Shown here: positions 16,524 through 25,436 of the stretch, piece after piece
How positions within the stretch are numbered: position 1 is the stretch's first letter
Layout of the letters: every line of letters starts with the position of its first letter
NCBI RefSeq assembly: GCF_030123105.1
Contig: NZ_CP126095.1
Location: 992,001-1,056,000, forward strand
Length of the DNA stretch: 64,000 nt
Reading direction: 5' to 3'
From: Paenibacillus sp. G2S3
Lineage (GTDB): Bacteria > Bacillota > Bacilli > Paenibacillales > Paenibacillaceae
The notes under the pieces: model-generated
Told to the model about the DNA's origin: nothing
Database searches by the model: none
The model's input: the letters and a program-made list of their open reading frames with translations, nothing else
Made by a program: the position numbers and the translations under genes

Positions 16524-18515
16524 ATGAAACGATATGATTCTATTCAGATGGGTGTGGACTATTACCCGGAGCATTGGGAAGAATCCATGTGGGAACCGGA
16601 TATCAGATTAATGAAGGAAACAGGTGTTAAGGTAGTTCGAGTCGCCGAGTTTGCATGGAGCCGGTTAGAGCCGACTAAGGGCAATTACCAGTTCGGGTGG
16701 CTGGACCGCGCGCTGGAGCTTTTTCACAAGTATGAACTACAGGTCGTGATCGGAACGCCGACAGCTACACCACCTAGATGGTTAACTACGAAATTTCGGG
16801 ACGTGCTGCCGGTGTTTACGAATGGTGAGATCTTTCACCCGGGGGTGCGGGGACACCGCTGCTATAACAGTACATCTTTGCGCGAATACGGAAGCCGTAT
16901 TACCCAGCGTCTTGCGGAGCATTATAGTGAACATCCGGCCGTGATTGGCTGGCAGACTGACAATGAATTCGGGATGTTAGATTGTCATTGTGACGCTTGT
17001 AATATAGCGTTTCGCACTTGGGTGAAAGCCAAATATGGGAACCTTGATCGGGTAAATGCAGAGTGGGGAACGGTTGTCTGGAGTGGAGAATACAGCGATT
17101 GGAATGAGCTTACCGTTCCACTGGGCGGATCGCCTCATCAGAATCCATCATTCCTGCTGGATTACCAGCGGTTTCAGTGGGATTCAGTGGTGGCATTCCA
17201 GAAGACGCAGATTGATATTTTGCGGTCTGTTTGTCCGCAGCATTTTATCACTCATAACTTTCATAGCTATCCGCAGCGTCTGGATATGTACGCAGTCGGT
17301 GCTGATCTGGATGTCGCTGCATTTGACTATTATCCGAATACTTCGCCAACCAAGCAAGCGACAACACCATATAGCGGAGCACTTTCATTAGACGTTACCC
17401 GTGGTATTAAACGTCAAAACTTCTGGATCATGGAGCAGCTAAGTGGTTCACCAGGTTGTTGGATGCCGATGTGGCGAACGCCATATCCTGGGATGATTCG
17501 TGCATATGCGTGGCAGACGATAGCCAGAGGCGCAGATACCGTCGTTCATTTCCGTTGGCGTAGTGCAGTCGCGGGAGCAGAGCAATTCTGGCATGGACTG
17601 ATTGATCACAGCAATGTCCCAGGACGCAGGTTTGCGGAGTTCACTCAATTATGCCATGAGGTTAATACGCTCGGGGAGAAGCTGACAGGAACGACGCTAA
17701 AGAATGAAGTAGCTATACTCCATTCTCATGAAGAGAAAGCCGCGCTGGATATTCAGCCTCAGGCTGAAGGATTCAATTATTATGAGAATATTAAACAGAT
17801 ACACCGTGCGGTGACGAAGCTCGGTCTAGGTTGCGATGTCATCGATCTTAGACAATCGCTGGATGGTTATAAAGTAGTGATTGCTCCGAATTTATATTTG
17901 CTGGATGAGGAGGTCGTACGTAGTTTGGAGGATTTTGCACTAGCTGGCGGAACTTTGCTTATTACCAATCGAAGTGGCGCGAAAACTACAAATAACATCG
18001 CAGTCATGCAGCCACTACCGGGGCTACTGAGCTATTGCACAGGGGTTGAAGTGCTGGAGTATGATCCAATAGGTGCTGAAACCCATAAGGTCGTTGATGC
18101 TGAGGGGAACCAATATGAATGCACGCAGTGGTGCGACATCCTAAGACCTGTTGTGGCATGGCCGATTGCGTGGTATGGCGATGATTTCTATAGTGGAACT
18201 CCGGCTGTAACCGTCAATGCTTTTGGAAAAGGTCAGGTTTATTACTTTGGGACTCATATGGATGAGAGATTCTGGTCAGTTTTATTGGAGCGCCTTTCTA
18301 AACAGCAGGGGCTGTTTAGATTTGAGGGATTGCCGGATGGAGTACAGGCCTCCGTGCGTTCGGGAGATCAAGGAAGCTTCTTATTCTTGCTTAATTTGAA
18401 TAGGGAGCCGGTGACGGTCCCGTTACCACAGGAGTATAACAGTCTGTTGGATCACTCGATTTGTTCAGGAGAACTGCAGCTTGAGCCGTATGGCGTAGAA
18501 ATTTTGGAGATGTAG
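16524..18515 (+). CDS. Beta-galactosidase, glycoside hydrolase family 42
   Basis: 663 residues starting at ATG after GGGGGAGAGGGCG. The N-terminal MGVDYYPEHWEE opens the catalytic barrel; Glu148 in WQTDNEFG is the acid/base and Glu304 in FWIMEQLSG the nucleophile; a trimerisation domain (about 390-600) and a C-terminal beta domain follow. The DCHCDAC cluster after the acid/base region, with an earlier Cys, corresponds to the zinc site of many GH42 enzymes. No signal peptide, so it cleaves terminal beta-galactose from imported oligosaccharides in the cytosol. It sits directly downstream of the sugar ABC transporter and is probably part of that operon through terminator read-through. Confidence 0.94.
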   Translation: MKRYDSIQMGVDYYPEHWEESMWEPDIRLMKETGVKVVRVAEFAWSRLEPTKGNYQFGWLDRALELFHKYELQVVIGTPTATPPRWLTTKFRDVLPVFTNGEIFHPGVRGHRCYNSTSLREYGSRITQRLAEHYSEHPAVIGWQTDNEFGMLDCHCDACNIAFRTWVKAKYGNLDRVNAEWGTVVWSGEYSDWNELTVPLGGSPHQNPSFLLDYQRFQWDSVVAFQKTQIDILRSVCPQHFITHNFHSYPQRLDMYAVGADLDVAAFDYYPNTSPTKQATTPYSGALSLDVTRGIKRQNFWIMEQLSGSPGCWMPMWRTPYPGMIRAYAWQTIARGADTVVHFRWRSAVAGAEQFWHGLIDHSNVPGRRFAEFTQLCHEVNTLGEKLTGTTLKNEVAILHSHEEKAALDIQPQAEGFNYYENIKQIHRAVTKLGLGCDVIDLRQSLDGYKVVIAPNLYLLDEEVVRSLEDFALAGGTLLITNRSGAKTTNNIAVMQPLPGLLSYCTGVEVLEYDPIGAETHKVVDAEGNQYECTQWCDILRPVVAWPIAWYGDDFYSGTPAVTVNAFGKGQVYYFGTHMDERFWSVLLERLSKQQGLFRFEGLPDGVQASVRSGDQGSFLFLLNLNREPVTVPLPQEYNSLLDHSICSGELQLEPYGVEILEM

Positions 18516-18607
18516 CGATTCTAAGTAACCGTTGATGTGGAGAGAGATTATCCTCCTTGGGGGTGAACCCTTGTGATTGAGATTGAGTTTGTGATATGTG
18601 ATTGTGA

Positions 18608-18786
18608 TTGCACTCTGTGCAATAGAATTCCTTTTTGGGTGGGGGAATTTGAGATCTGCTGCACTTTGTGCAATCAGATTAGTGGAAAACGTCGATTTTG
18701 ATGGGTTTCACCAGATTCTAATGCACGAAGTGCAATAGAATGCTCGAAATGAGACAAAAAGGCAAATTCTATTGCATGAAGTGCAA
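18608..18786. repeat. 179-nt multi-palindrome element, copy A
   Basis: Four dyads at offsets 1, 53, 115 and 165: TTGCACTCTGTGCAA, TGCACTTTGTGCA, TGCACGAAGTGCA and TTGCATGAAGTGCAA. The outer dyads are flanked by TAGAAT and ATTCTA so that the element ends are inverted repeats of 21 nt. Copy B at 44860-45038 has the same length and the same dyad offsets. Confidence 0.8.
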
Positions 18787-18965
18787 TTGAATGTACTTTT
18801 TTGAGGGTGGCGGTAGCTGTCGAGGAAAGCCAGTTGGTGTAGTGAAGAATGCTGCGTTTAGAGTGGAAGGCGATTTGGTGCGATGCGGAATTCTACACAG
18901 AGCGAATGGCTAGACGTGACACAGATGTTGCGCCGAAGCAGTTGGTAAGTTGGTACTGTGCGGAA

Positions 18966-19036
18966 TAGCTGCACTTTCTACACTTATTTTGTATTTTCGG
19001 GCTATAAAATAGATTTAGTTGTACTTAGTGCAGCTA
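18966..19036. repeat. Palindromic repeat of about 72 nt, copy 1
   Basis: The ends TAGCTGCACTTTCTACA and TTGTACTTAGTGCAGCTA are imperfect inverted repeats. The layout matches copy 2 at 19078. Confidence 0.65.
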
Positions 19037-19077
19037 TAATGCGAAGTATCGCGGTTCACAGCCAAATACGGAGGATA

Positions 19078-19150
19078 TAACTGCACAGAATACACTTATA
19101 TGGATATTTTTCTGCTGAACAGGCTGATTTAAGTGTACAAAATGCAGTTA
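19078..19150. repeat. Palindromic repeat of about 72 nt, copy 2
   Basis: The ends TAACTGCACAGAATACACTTA and TAAGTGTACAAAATGCAGTTA (read to 20 bases) are inverted; the first and last bases differ from copy 1 in a paired way (AGCTG/CAGCT versus AACTG/CAGTT). Confidence 0.65.
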
Positions 19151-19266
19151 CTCTTTCGCACATGCCCATACTAATGAGATCCACCACACAGCGATGGGCT
19201 CCGTCATACGTAACCTTATGTGGTATTTCCCTACACAGGATCCAATCTAGCTTTACTCGTAGAGTG

Positions 19267-20109
19267 TTAGTGAAGTCGTCTAAATTGCTCCGGTGTAGTC
19301 CCCGACTGCTTGCGAAAGGTGGCTACATAATGGCTAACATCACGGAAACCGACTCTCTGCGAGATGACTTTTACAGTAAGATCTGGCTGGCTTACGAGCA
19401 TTTCTTTGCTTTTACGGATACGTAGCCGTACGAAATAGGCATAAGGAGATAGCCCAAAGGTTTGTATGAATAGATTGTTGAGATATCGCCCTGATACGCT
19501 GAGCTGATCGGCTAGATCGTTAAGTCCGAGATCAGGATCACCATAATGGCTGTCCATCCATTTCAGTAGCGGCTGCAGCTTATCGACATTACGGGAAATG
19601 GTCGTATTGTTATGTAGTTGCCCGTATTTGCTTAAAGTAAGCAGAAAGCGATAAGCATCAGTGGAGGCGGCTAGACCAAACATGTCCTGTGAGGCGTCAT
19701 AACGATCAAGTATTTCTCTTAGCAGCTTGGAGAGAGGCGCCTCTTTTTCCCAACTGTAAAAAGAATTCATATTCATCCCGAGCGTCTCCAAAATAGACCC
19801 TGCGGAGCTGCCTCCGAACGTTAAATAAGAGGTGCTCCAGTTAGCAGCCGAAGCTTCATAGCGATGTGGGGTATAGGGGAGAAGTAATACACCACTGCCT
19901 GCGGGAAGGAAGAAGCTTTTATTCTCAAAATGAATCACACCTTCACCCGATGCTGTTTGGAGCCAATGATAGGTTTCGTAGCCATCGGAGCGAGATACTT
20001 TTTCCTGCTGATGATTGTGACCAATACTGTCTAAAGTGATAGGTAGATGCTGTCCACCCTCATGGGGGAACACAATTCTACGATGCACGATTCCCTTCAA
20101 TGACCTCAT
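19267..20109 (-). CDS. AraC family transcriptional regulator
   Basis: 280 residues from the ATG at 20109. That ATG directly abuts AGAGGAG, so the TTG three codons downstream (20100) may be the true start, with 9-base spacing. The N-terminal 150 residues form a cupin-like AraC_binding sensor (GSGVLLLPYTPHRYEA). The C-terminal 100 residues hold the two DNA-binding motifs (LNDLADQLSVSGRYLNNLF and ISQRVGFRDVSHYVATF). It is divergent from the second GH42 gene, about 110 bases apart, which it probably controls. The ligand is likely a sugar. Confidence 0.92.
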   Translation of the reverse strand: MRSLKGIVHRRIVFPHEGGQHLPITLDSIGHNHQQEKVSRSDGYETYHWLQTASGEGVIHFENKSFFLPAGSGVLLLPYTPHRYEASAANWSTSYLTFGGSSAGSILETLGMNMNSFYSWEKEAPLSKLLREILDRYDASQDMFGLAASTDAYRFLLTLSKYGQLHNNTTISRNVDKLQPLLKWMDSHYGDPDLGLNDLADQLSVSGRYLNNLFIQTFGLSPYAYFVRLRIRKSKEMLVSQPDLTVKVISQRVGFRDVSHYVATFRKQSGTTPEQFRRLH

Positions 20110-20168
20110 CTCCTCTTAGTTCCATATTATTATATGATGGGAAGATTATTTTATATTTATAGCGTGAG

Positions 20169-20182
20169 GTTAACCGATTACA
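20169..20182. promoter_or_regulatory. Possible CcpA cre site upstream of second GH42 gene
   Basis: GTTAACCGATTACA matches the cre consensus TGNAANCGNWNNCA at every fixed position except the first two. It lies about 40 bases before the GTG start, in the divergent promoter region, where catabolite repression of a glycosidase gene would be expected. Confidence 0.35.
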
Positions 20183-20219
20183 ATATATATATAATTATAC
20201 TATAAAGGATGTGCGAAGT

Positions 20220-22250
20220 GTGATTAACGATAAATTACCTAAGATTTGGTACGGTGGAGATTACAATCCAGAGCAATGGGATGCGCCAGTATGGGCAGAG
20301 GATGAGCGTATGTTTAAGCTGGCAGGAATTGATGTTGCCACAATTAATGTATTTTCCTGGGCGCTGATCCAACCTTCCGAAGACACTTATGATTTCTCAT
20401 CACTAGATCAATTAATGGATAGAATATATAAAAATGGTACTTACGTATGTCTGGCAACAGGTACAGGAGCGCACCCAGCTTGGATGGCTCATCGTTATCC
20501 TGAAGTTACTCGTGTTGATGTGAAGGGCAGAAAACGCAAGTTCGGTGGGCGTCATAACTCGAATCCAAACAGTCCAGTTTACCGCAAGTTTGCAGCGAAG
20601 CTGGCAGGAAAGCTGGCAGAACGTTACAAGGATCATCCGGCGCTAGTAGCTTGGCATGTTTCGAATGAGTTCAGTAACTATGATTATTCTGATTTATCTG
20701 AAGCGGCGTTCCGTGTCTGGCTGAAGGATCGTTATGGTTCTCTGGATGCATTAAACAAAGCATGGAATACCCGTTTTTGGGGACATACGTTTTATGATTG
20801 GGAAGAAATTGTCCTGCCTAGTGAGCTGAGCGAAGAATGGGATGGCAACCGCACCAACTTCCAAGGTATTTCATTAGACTTCCGTAGATTTATGTCACAT
20901 AGCTTGCTGGAATGCTACAAAATTGAGAGCGATGCGATTAAGGAGCACAGCCCTAACGTACCTGTGACCACTAACTTGATGGGCTTTTATGATGAGCTGG
21001 ACTATTTTGAGTGGGCTAAACATATGGACGTTATTTCTTGGGACAACTATCCTTCACTGGATACACCGGTCAGCTTCACAGCCATGGCGCATGATCTCAT
21101 GCGTGGATTGAAGAATGGCCAACCGTTCATGCTGATGGAGCAAACGCCAAGCCAGCAGAACTGGCAACCATACAACTCTTTGAAACGTCCAGGGGTTATG
21201 CGCTTGTGGAGTTATCAGGCTGTAGCCCGTGGTGCAGACACTGTTCTGTTCTTCCAACTACGTCGTTCGATTGGTGCATGTGAGAAGTATCATGGAGCTG
21301 TTATTGAGCATGTCGGACATGAGCATACACGTGTATTCCGTGAAAGCGCTGAGCTAGGTAAAGAGCTTGGACAGCTTGGAGATCAACTATTGGATGCGCG
21401 TAGTGCAGCTAAAATAGGGATTATTTATGACTGGGAAAACCGTTGGGCTATCAACCTTTCAAGCGGACCATCCGTTGCTTTGGATTATGTGAATGAGATT
21501 CACAAATATTATGATGCACTCTATCAACAAAATATCGAAGCCGATATGATCGGTGTCGAAGAGAACCTGTTCAAATATGAGATTGTAATCGCACCTGTGA
21601 TGTATATGGTTAAGCCAGGTTTTGCTGAGAAGGTTGAAGCTTTTGTAAAAGCAGGTGGTACATTCATTACGACTTATTTCAGCGGGATTGTTAATGAGAA
21701 CGACCTTGTAACCGTAGGTGGCTACCCTGGGGAACTGCGCAACGTACTCGGGATCTGGGCAGAGGAAATTGATGCACTGCTACCAGGCATGAGCAATGAG
21801 ATTGTGATGGACAAAGCGTGGGGCAATTTGAGTGGTTCTTACAAATGTGATTTGCTCTGCGATCTGATTCATGCCGAAGGCGCTGAGGTTCTGGCAGAGT
21901 ACGGATCTGATTTCTATAAAGGAATGCCTGCCTTGACTGTCAATAACTTTGGCGAAGGTAAAGCTTATTACGTGGCTACTAGTCCAGAAGCTGAATTCTT
22001 GAAAGGATTCTTAGCGAATCTGTGTGCTGACAAGAACATTCAGCCACTAGTAGCTGCACCGGAAGGTATCGAATCTGTGCAACGTGTGAAGGAAGGCGTA
22101 TCCTACCTATTCTTGCTGAACCACACTACTGGTGATTTGAGTTCGGATATTGGTGCTACTGAGCGTACGGATCTTCTGACTGGCAATAAAGTTAGTGGTT
22201 CTGCTGTTGTGCCAGCCCGTGGAGTATTGATTTTGTCGGATAAGAAATAA
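20220..22250 (+). CDS. Beta-galactosidase, glycoside hydrolase family 42 (second, divergent copy)
   Basis: 676 residues from the GTG at 20220, chosen because AAAGGA lies 10 bases upstream; the GTG at 20211 has almost no spacing. The acid/base is Glu150 in WHVSNEFS and the nucleophile Glu307 in FMLMEQTPS, so the catalytic pair is intact. The zinc-binding cysteine cluster seen in the first GH42 enzyme is replaced by SNYDYSDLSEAAF, marking a different subgroup. No signal peptide; cytosolic. It stands alone behind its own AraC regulator rather than in the transporter operon, so it may act on another beta-galactoside or a related beta-linked sugar. Confidence 0.93.
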   Translation: MINDKLPKIWYGGDYNPEQWDAPVWAEDERMFKLAGIDVATINVFSWALIQPSEDTYDFSSLDQLMDRIYKNGTYVCLATGTGAHPAWMAHRYPEVTRVDVKGRKRKFGGRHNSNPNSPVYRKFAAKLAGKLAERYKDHPALVAWHVSNEFSNYDYSDLSEAAFRVWLKDRYGSLDALNKAWNTRFWGHTFYDWEEIVLPSELSEEWDGNRTNFQGISLDFRRFMSHSLLECYKIESDAIKEHSPNVPVTTNLMGFYDELDYFEWAKHMDVISWDNYPSLDTPVSFTAMAHDLMRGLKNGQPFMLMEQTPSQQNWQPYNSLKRPGVMRLWSYQAVARGADTVLFFQLRRSIGACEKYHGAVIEHVGHEHTRVFRESAELGKELGQLGDQLLDARSAAKIGIIYDWENRWAINLSSGPSVALDYVNEIHKYYDALYQQNIEADMIGVEENLFKYEIVIAPVMYMVKPGFAEKVEAFVKAGGTFITTYFSGIVNENDLVTVGGYPGELRNVLGIWAEEIDALLPGMSNEIVMDKAWGNLSGSYKCDLLCDLIHAEGAEVLAEYGSDFYKGMPALTVNNFGEGKAYYVATSPEAEFLKGFLANLCADKNIQPLVAAPEGIESVQRVKEGVSYLFLLNHTTGDLSSDIGATERTDLLTGNKVSGSAVVPARGVLILSDKK

Positions 22251-22262
22251 TTTAATGTATCT

Positions 22263-22308
22263 AAAAAGATCTCCAGGGAACCAGCTTGTCCCCGGAGATC
22301 TTTTTTTG
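22263..22308. terminator. Bidirectional terminator
   Basis: AAAAAGATCTCC pairs with GGAGATCTTTTTTT, with further GGGA/TCCC pairing. It lies between the convergent GH42 and lipoprotein genes. Confidence 0.88.
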
Positions 22309-22323
22309 TTGCGCAGCAGCTCA

Positions 22324-22989
22324 TTAGCTGCTGCTGTTCGTGCTGCCATCTGGAGCGGCTCCTCCGGGATTGCCGTTACTTAATGTAATGCTCTCCGCCA
22401 CGGTGGAATCCGATTTAAGCGTATATTGAATGATATCATCAGCTTTCAGCTCTGCTAAGGTGATCGCAGTTTCTTGGCGCGTGCCATTGTCGAAGGTAAC
22501 CGCTACGATTTTAGTGTCCGCATCAATAGTGATGTCTGTGGTTTCTTCAGAGAAGTTTTGCTGCATTCCACCTCCCTGTGGTCGACCACCTTGTCCACCA
22601 CCTTCCGGCATTTCTCCCTGAGGCATCCCGCCTTCTGGTGCAGTGCCATTTCCTGCACCTTGATCGCCAGCGGGTTTTTCTGGTGGAGTACCGCCTTGAC
22701 CGTTTTGCCCACCACCTTCTGCAGCACCTTGTGGTGGTGTAGGCATTTCCGATGTATAAACGGTAAGCGTAGTATCGCTGACACTCTTAATCTTACCAAA
22801 ATTCATGGACATGTTGCGGCCGCCATTTTGCTGATCGGCGTTTGCTTGTGGTTGTTTGGCTGCTGAACCCGTGTCTGCTTGGTTATTTGCAGCAGTTGTT
22901 CCTTCGGCCTCCGAATTCGCGCTGCAGCCAGCCAATAATAGAGACGCGAGTAGGCCTCCAGATAATAGAATAGGGACGAACTTTCTCAT
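22324..22989 (-). CDS. Gly/Pro-rich lipoprotein of unknown function
   Basis: 221 residues with AAGGAGG 8 bases before ATG. The signal peptide ends in LLLAGC with Cys22 as lipid attachment site, so it is a membrane-tethered surface protein. Residues about 30-75 are Ala/Asn/Gln-rich, residues 48-85 include a beta segment (GKIKSVSDTTLTVYTSEMP), residues 86-145 are a Gly/Gln/Pro/Glu low-complexity block (GGQGGRPQGGG and similar), and residues 150-205 form a second beta segment. The two beta segments flanking the linker may be one small beta-barrel interrupted by the low-complexity insert. No family with a known function was recognised. Confidence 0.8.
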   Translation of the reverse strand: MRKFVPILLSGGLLASLLLAGCSANSEAEGTTAANNQADTGSAAKQPQANADQQNGGRNMSMNFGKIKSVSDTTLTVYTSEMPTPPQGAAEGGGQNGQGGTPPEKPAGDQGAGNGTAPEGGMPQGEMPEGGGQGGRPQGGGMQQNFSEETTDITIDADTKIVAVTFDNGTRQETAITLAELKADDIIQYTLKSDSTVAESITLSNGNPGGAAPDGSTNSSS

Positions 22990-23154
22990 TTTTCATTCCT
23001 CCTTAGTAGGTTAAAGATAGATTAGGAGAAATATAACAAATGGTTCTGAAAGTTTGCTTAATTTCCGCTGAGAGTTTGCCTAAAGAAATGAAGTATGAAA
23101 ATGGTATATAATGAACAATTAAGTGGATTACAACGTTCAGGAAAGAGGCAGCAC

Positions 23155-23712
23155 ATGAAGACTTTACTAGTAACGGGGTATCGTGCGCACGAGCTCGGTA
23201 TTTTTGACAATAAGCATCAAGGGATTCCGTATATCAAAAAGGCACTAGCTAACCGATTAAAACCTCTAATAGAAGATGGTGTGGAATGGGTGATTACACC
23301 CGGGCAATATGGTGTGGATCTATGGGCATGCGAGGTAGTAAGTGAACTCAAGACTCAATATCCGGAATTAAAATTAGGAATCATTACGGCGCATACTGGA
23401 CAGGAAGAGAAGTGGAAGGAAGAGAAGCAGAACGAATATCGGCGCATTATTGCGGGTGCGGACTTCTTCGGGGCGGTCAGTAATGCTCCTTATGATGGTA
23501 GCTGGCAGTTTCGGGCTAGAGATGACTTGCTGTTCCGCAAAAGTGATGGAATATTGCTCTTTTATGATGAGGATGCGGCGGAAGGAAGTCCGAAGTTTTT
23601 TAAAGAACGAGCGCTGAAGCTGCATGCGGAAGGGGAGTATGAATTGTTTCTAATTCACTCCGATGAAATTCAGAATATTGCCGATGAAGAGAATCAGCGT
23701 GACTATGAGTAA
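23155..23712 (+). CDS. ypsA: YpsA family protein (DUF1273, SLOG superfamily)
   Basis: 185 residues from the ATG at 23155; an in-frame upstream ATG lacks a ribosome site. The start MKTLLVTGYRAHELGIF, the ITPGQYGVDLWA glycine-containing segment and the DDLLFRKSDGILLFYD segment are characteristic of YpsA, a Rossmann-like protein of the SLOG nucleotide/ligand-binding superfamily. In Bacillus and Staphylococcus YpsA has been linked to cell division control. The length matches the family (about 180 residues). It is cytosolic and monocistronic, convergent with the amidase gene. Confidence 0.9.
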   Translation: MKTLLVTGYRAHELGIFDNKHQGIPYIKKALANRLKPLIEDGVEWVITPGQYGVDLWACEVVSELKTQYPELKLGIITAHTGQEEKWKEEKQNEYRRIIAGADFFGAVSNAPYDGSWQFRARDDLLFRKSDGILLFYDEDAAEGSPKFFKERALKLHAEGEYELFLIHSDEIQNIADEENQRDYE

Positions 23713-23735
23713 GTATACGTAGAGTATGGAAAATG

Positions 23736-23783
23736 AAAAAGCCCGTGATCAGTGAATGAGACCATCACCGATTATGGGCTTTT
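23736..23783. terminator. Bidirectional terminator
   Basis: AAAAAGCCC and GGGCTTTT form the base of a hairpin with partial inner pairing (GTGAT with ATCAC), between convergent ypsA and amidase genes. Confidence 0.75.
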
Positions 23784-23798
23784 AGAGATAAGAAGTGA

Positions 23799-25256
23799 TC
23801 AGATAAAGCTCTTTAACGATGGTGCTTTTCGCACCTTGTAGTGCTGTTCATAAGCATAGGCGAGCTTGAAGAGTGTAGGCTCCTGATAAGCTTTCGCTGA
23901 GAAAGTCACCCCGAAAGGGGCACCTGCCGTGGTATAGCCGGAAGGCACAACGATAGACGGATATCCCGCTCTGGAGGTAATTCTGGCGCCGAAATCGGCG
24001 GGGAACAGCAGCGCATCCAGATTGTATTCCTTCATAGTGGCGTCGATTCCATCTTCCTTGCACAGCTTCAGGTCAGTCGCGCGGTGTCGCAAATAATTTG
24101 GTTCGGTTTGTGTACCGGAAGAGGTGAATTCCGCATCAATTAATGTAGCTTGACCATATTTCAAAGTCTCCACAGGATGTGCATGGTTAAAGTCGATAAT
24201 ATCTTTTAAGGTGCGCATCGGTGCCCCAGGACCCAAACGAGATAAATATGCGTTCAGTGCTGTTTTGAATTCGTTCAATACCACCGAAGAATAACTAATT
24301 TCCCGGGCAGTCTTAATATCCGCAGGATCAATGATGGTCGCTCCAAGCTCTCTCATTCTATCTACAGAAGCATTGAACAGTGCAAGTTGTTCTTCTGTCA
24401 GCTCTTCGAAGTAATAATCACGCGGGATACCTATACGGGCACCTTGCAAGCCATTCGCATCTAAAAATACAGTATAATCCTCGTGTATTTTACCTATATT
24501 TGTTCCCATAGCTGCATCGTGACTATCGTTGCCCAGCATTGCGTTTAGCAGCAGAACGGCATCACGAACGGTTCTGGCCATAGGGCCTGCAGTATCTTGT
24601 GTATTGGATAGCGGAAGGATTCCCGAACGGCTGAGCAGTCCAACGGTTGGCTTAATGCCAATAATGGAGCCCAAGTTACCAGGGTTAAGGATCGATCCCG
24701 AGGTCTCTGTGCCAACAGAAACTGTACAAAAGTTACAAGCGACAGCTACCGCGGAACCAGCACTGGAGCCACCTGTTGGTGTAGATATATTATAGGGGTT
24801 AAGGACTTGCCCGCCGCGGGAGCTGTATCCGGAGGGCATGCCGGTTGTCATAAAATTGGCGAATTCCGTCATATTAGCTTTACCCATAATGATTGCTCCG
24901 GCTTCACGCAGCTTGCTAACGATAAACGCATCTTCCCCGGCAAAAGAATTCGCCAAAGCCAACGAACCCGCGCTAGTATGCATTTTGTCCCCCGTATTGA
25001 TGTTATCCTTCAATAACACAGGTATGCCGTGCAGGGGTCCCCGGGAGCCATTGATCGCACGTTCAACATCTAGAGATTCTGCGATAAATAATGCATCAGG
25101 ATTGATCTCCAGCACAGAGTTAATCGTCAGGCCATTTTTGTCATGATCAGCTATGCGTTCATAATACATGAGAACTAGTTGTTTTGACGTAAGTTCTCCG
25201 GCTTCTAATGCAGCTTGGATCTCCGGTATAGTGGCTTCTACGATTTCAAAACTCAT
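23799..25256 (-). CDS. Amidase (amidase signature family, GatA-like fold)
   Basis: 485 residues. The Ser-cisSer-Lys triad is visible: Lys83 in PVLLKDNI, cis-Ser164 in PTGGSSAGSA, nucleophile Ser188 in GTETSGSI, with the usual 24-residue spacing between the serines. There is no signal peptide, so it is cytosolic. Amidase signature enzymes hydrolyse amide bonds of many small molecules; the true GatA is normally in an operon with gatC and gatB, which are absent here, so this is more likely a stand-alone amidase. The ribosome site (AAAGGG, far from ATG) is weak. Substrate unknown. Confidence 0.92.
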   Translation of the reverse strand: MSFEIVEATIPEIQAALEAGELTSKQLVLMYYERIADHDKNGLTINSVLEINPDALFIAESLDVERAINGSRGPLHGIPVLLKDNINTGDKMHTSAGSLALANSFAGEDAFIVSKLREAGAIIMGKANMTEFANFMTTGMPSGYSSRGGQVLNPYNISTPTGGSSAGSAVAVACNFCTVSVGTETSGSILNPGNLGSIIGIKPTVGLLSRSGILPLSNTQDTAGPMARTVRDAVLLLNAMLGNDSHDAAMGTNIGKIHEDYTVFLDANGLQGARIGIPRDYYFEELTEEQLALFNASVDRMRELGATIIDPADIKTAREISYSSVVLNEFKTALNAYLSRLGPGAPMRTLKDIIDFNHAHPVETLKYGQATLIDAEFTSSGTQTEPNYLRHRATDLKLCKEDGIDATMKEYNLDALLFPADFGARITSRAGYPSIVVPSGYTTAGAPFGVTFSAKAYQEPTLFKLAYAYEQHYKVRKAPSLKSFI

Positions 25257-25436
25257 GTGCGTTCACGCTTCTTTCCCTTTAGGATATAGCTTCCCCTTCA
25301 TCTAACCATAATTTGGGTTTTAGTGGTAGTATTCTTTTTATACTACAAATAATTGAATGATGGTCTCGGTAGTTAGAGGGGATATTAATGTTTTTTATTA
25401 GCGAAGTTTTGGGTAGAGCTTGCAAGCTTATAATTG

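Larger units (their letters stand above)
18516..19266. other. Intergenic region of 0.75 kb made mostly of repeats
   Basis: No credible gene. It contains a 179-nt multi-palindrome element (18608-18786) and a pair of about 72-nt palindromic repeats (18966-19036 and 19078-19150). The convergent flanking genes run towards it. No clear T-tailed terminator was seen. Confidence 0.7.

Noticed and set aside
18608..18786. Reading the 179-nt element as a transposon remnant or MITE
   Set aside because: Although ends are inverted repeats, no target-site duplication or transposase remnant is seen, and inner dyads at fixed offsets are not explained by a simple MITE.
23799..25256. Naming the amidase gatA
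   Set aside because: gatC and gatB are not adjacent, and amidase signature proteins are diverse.
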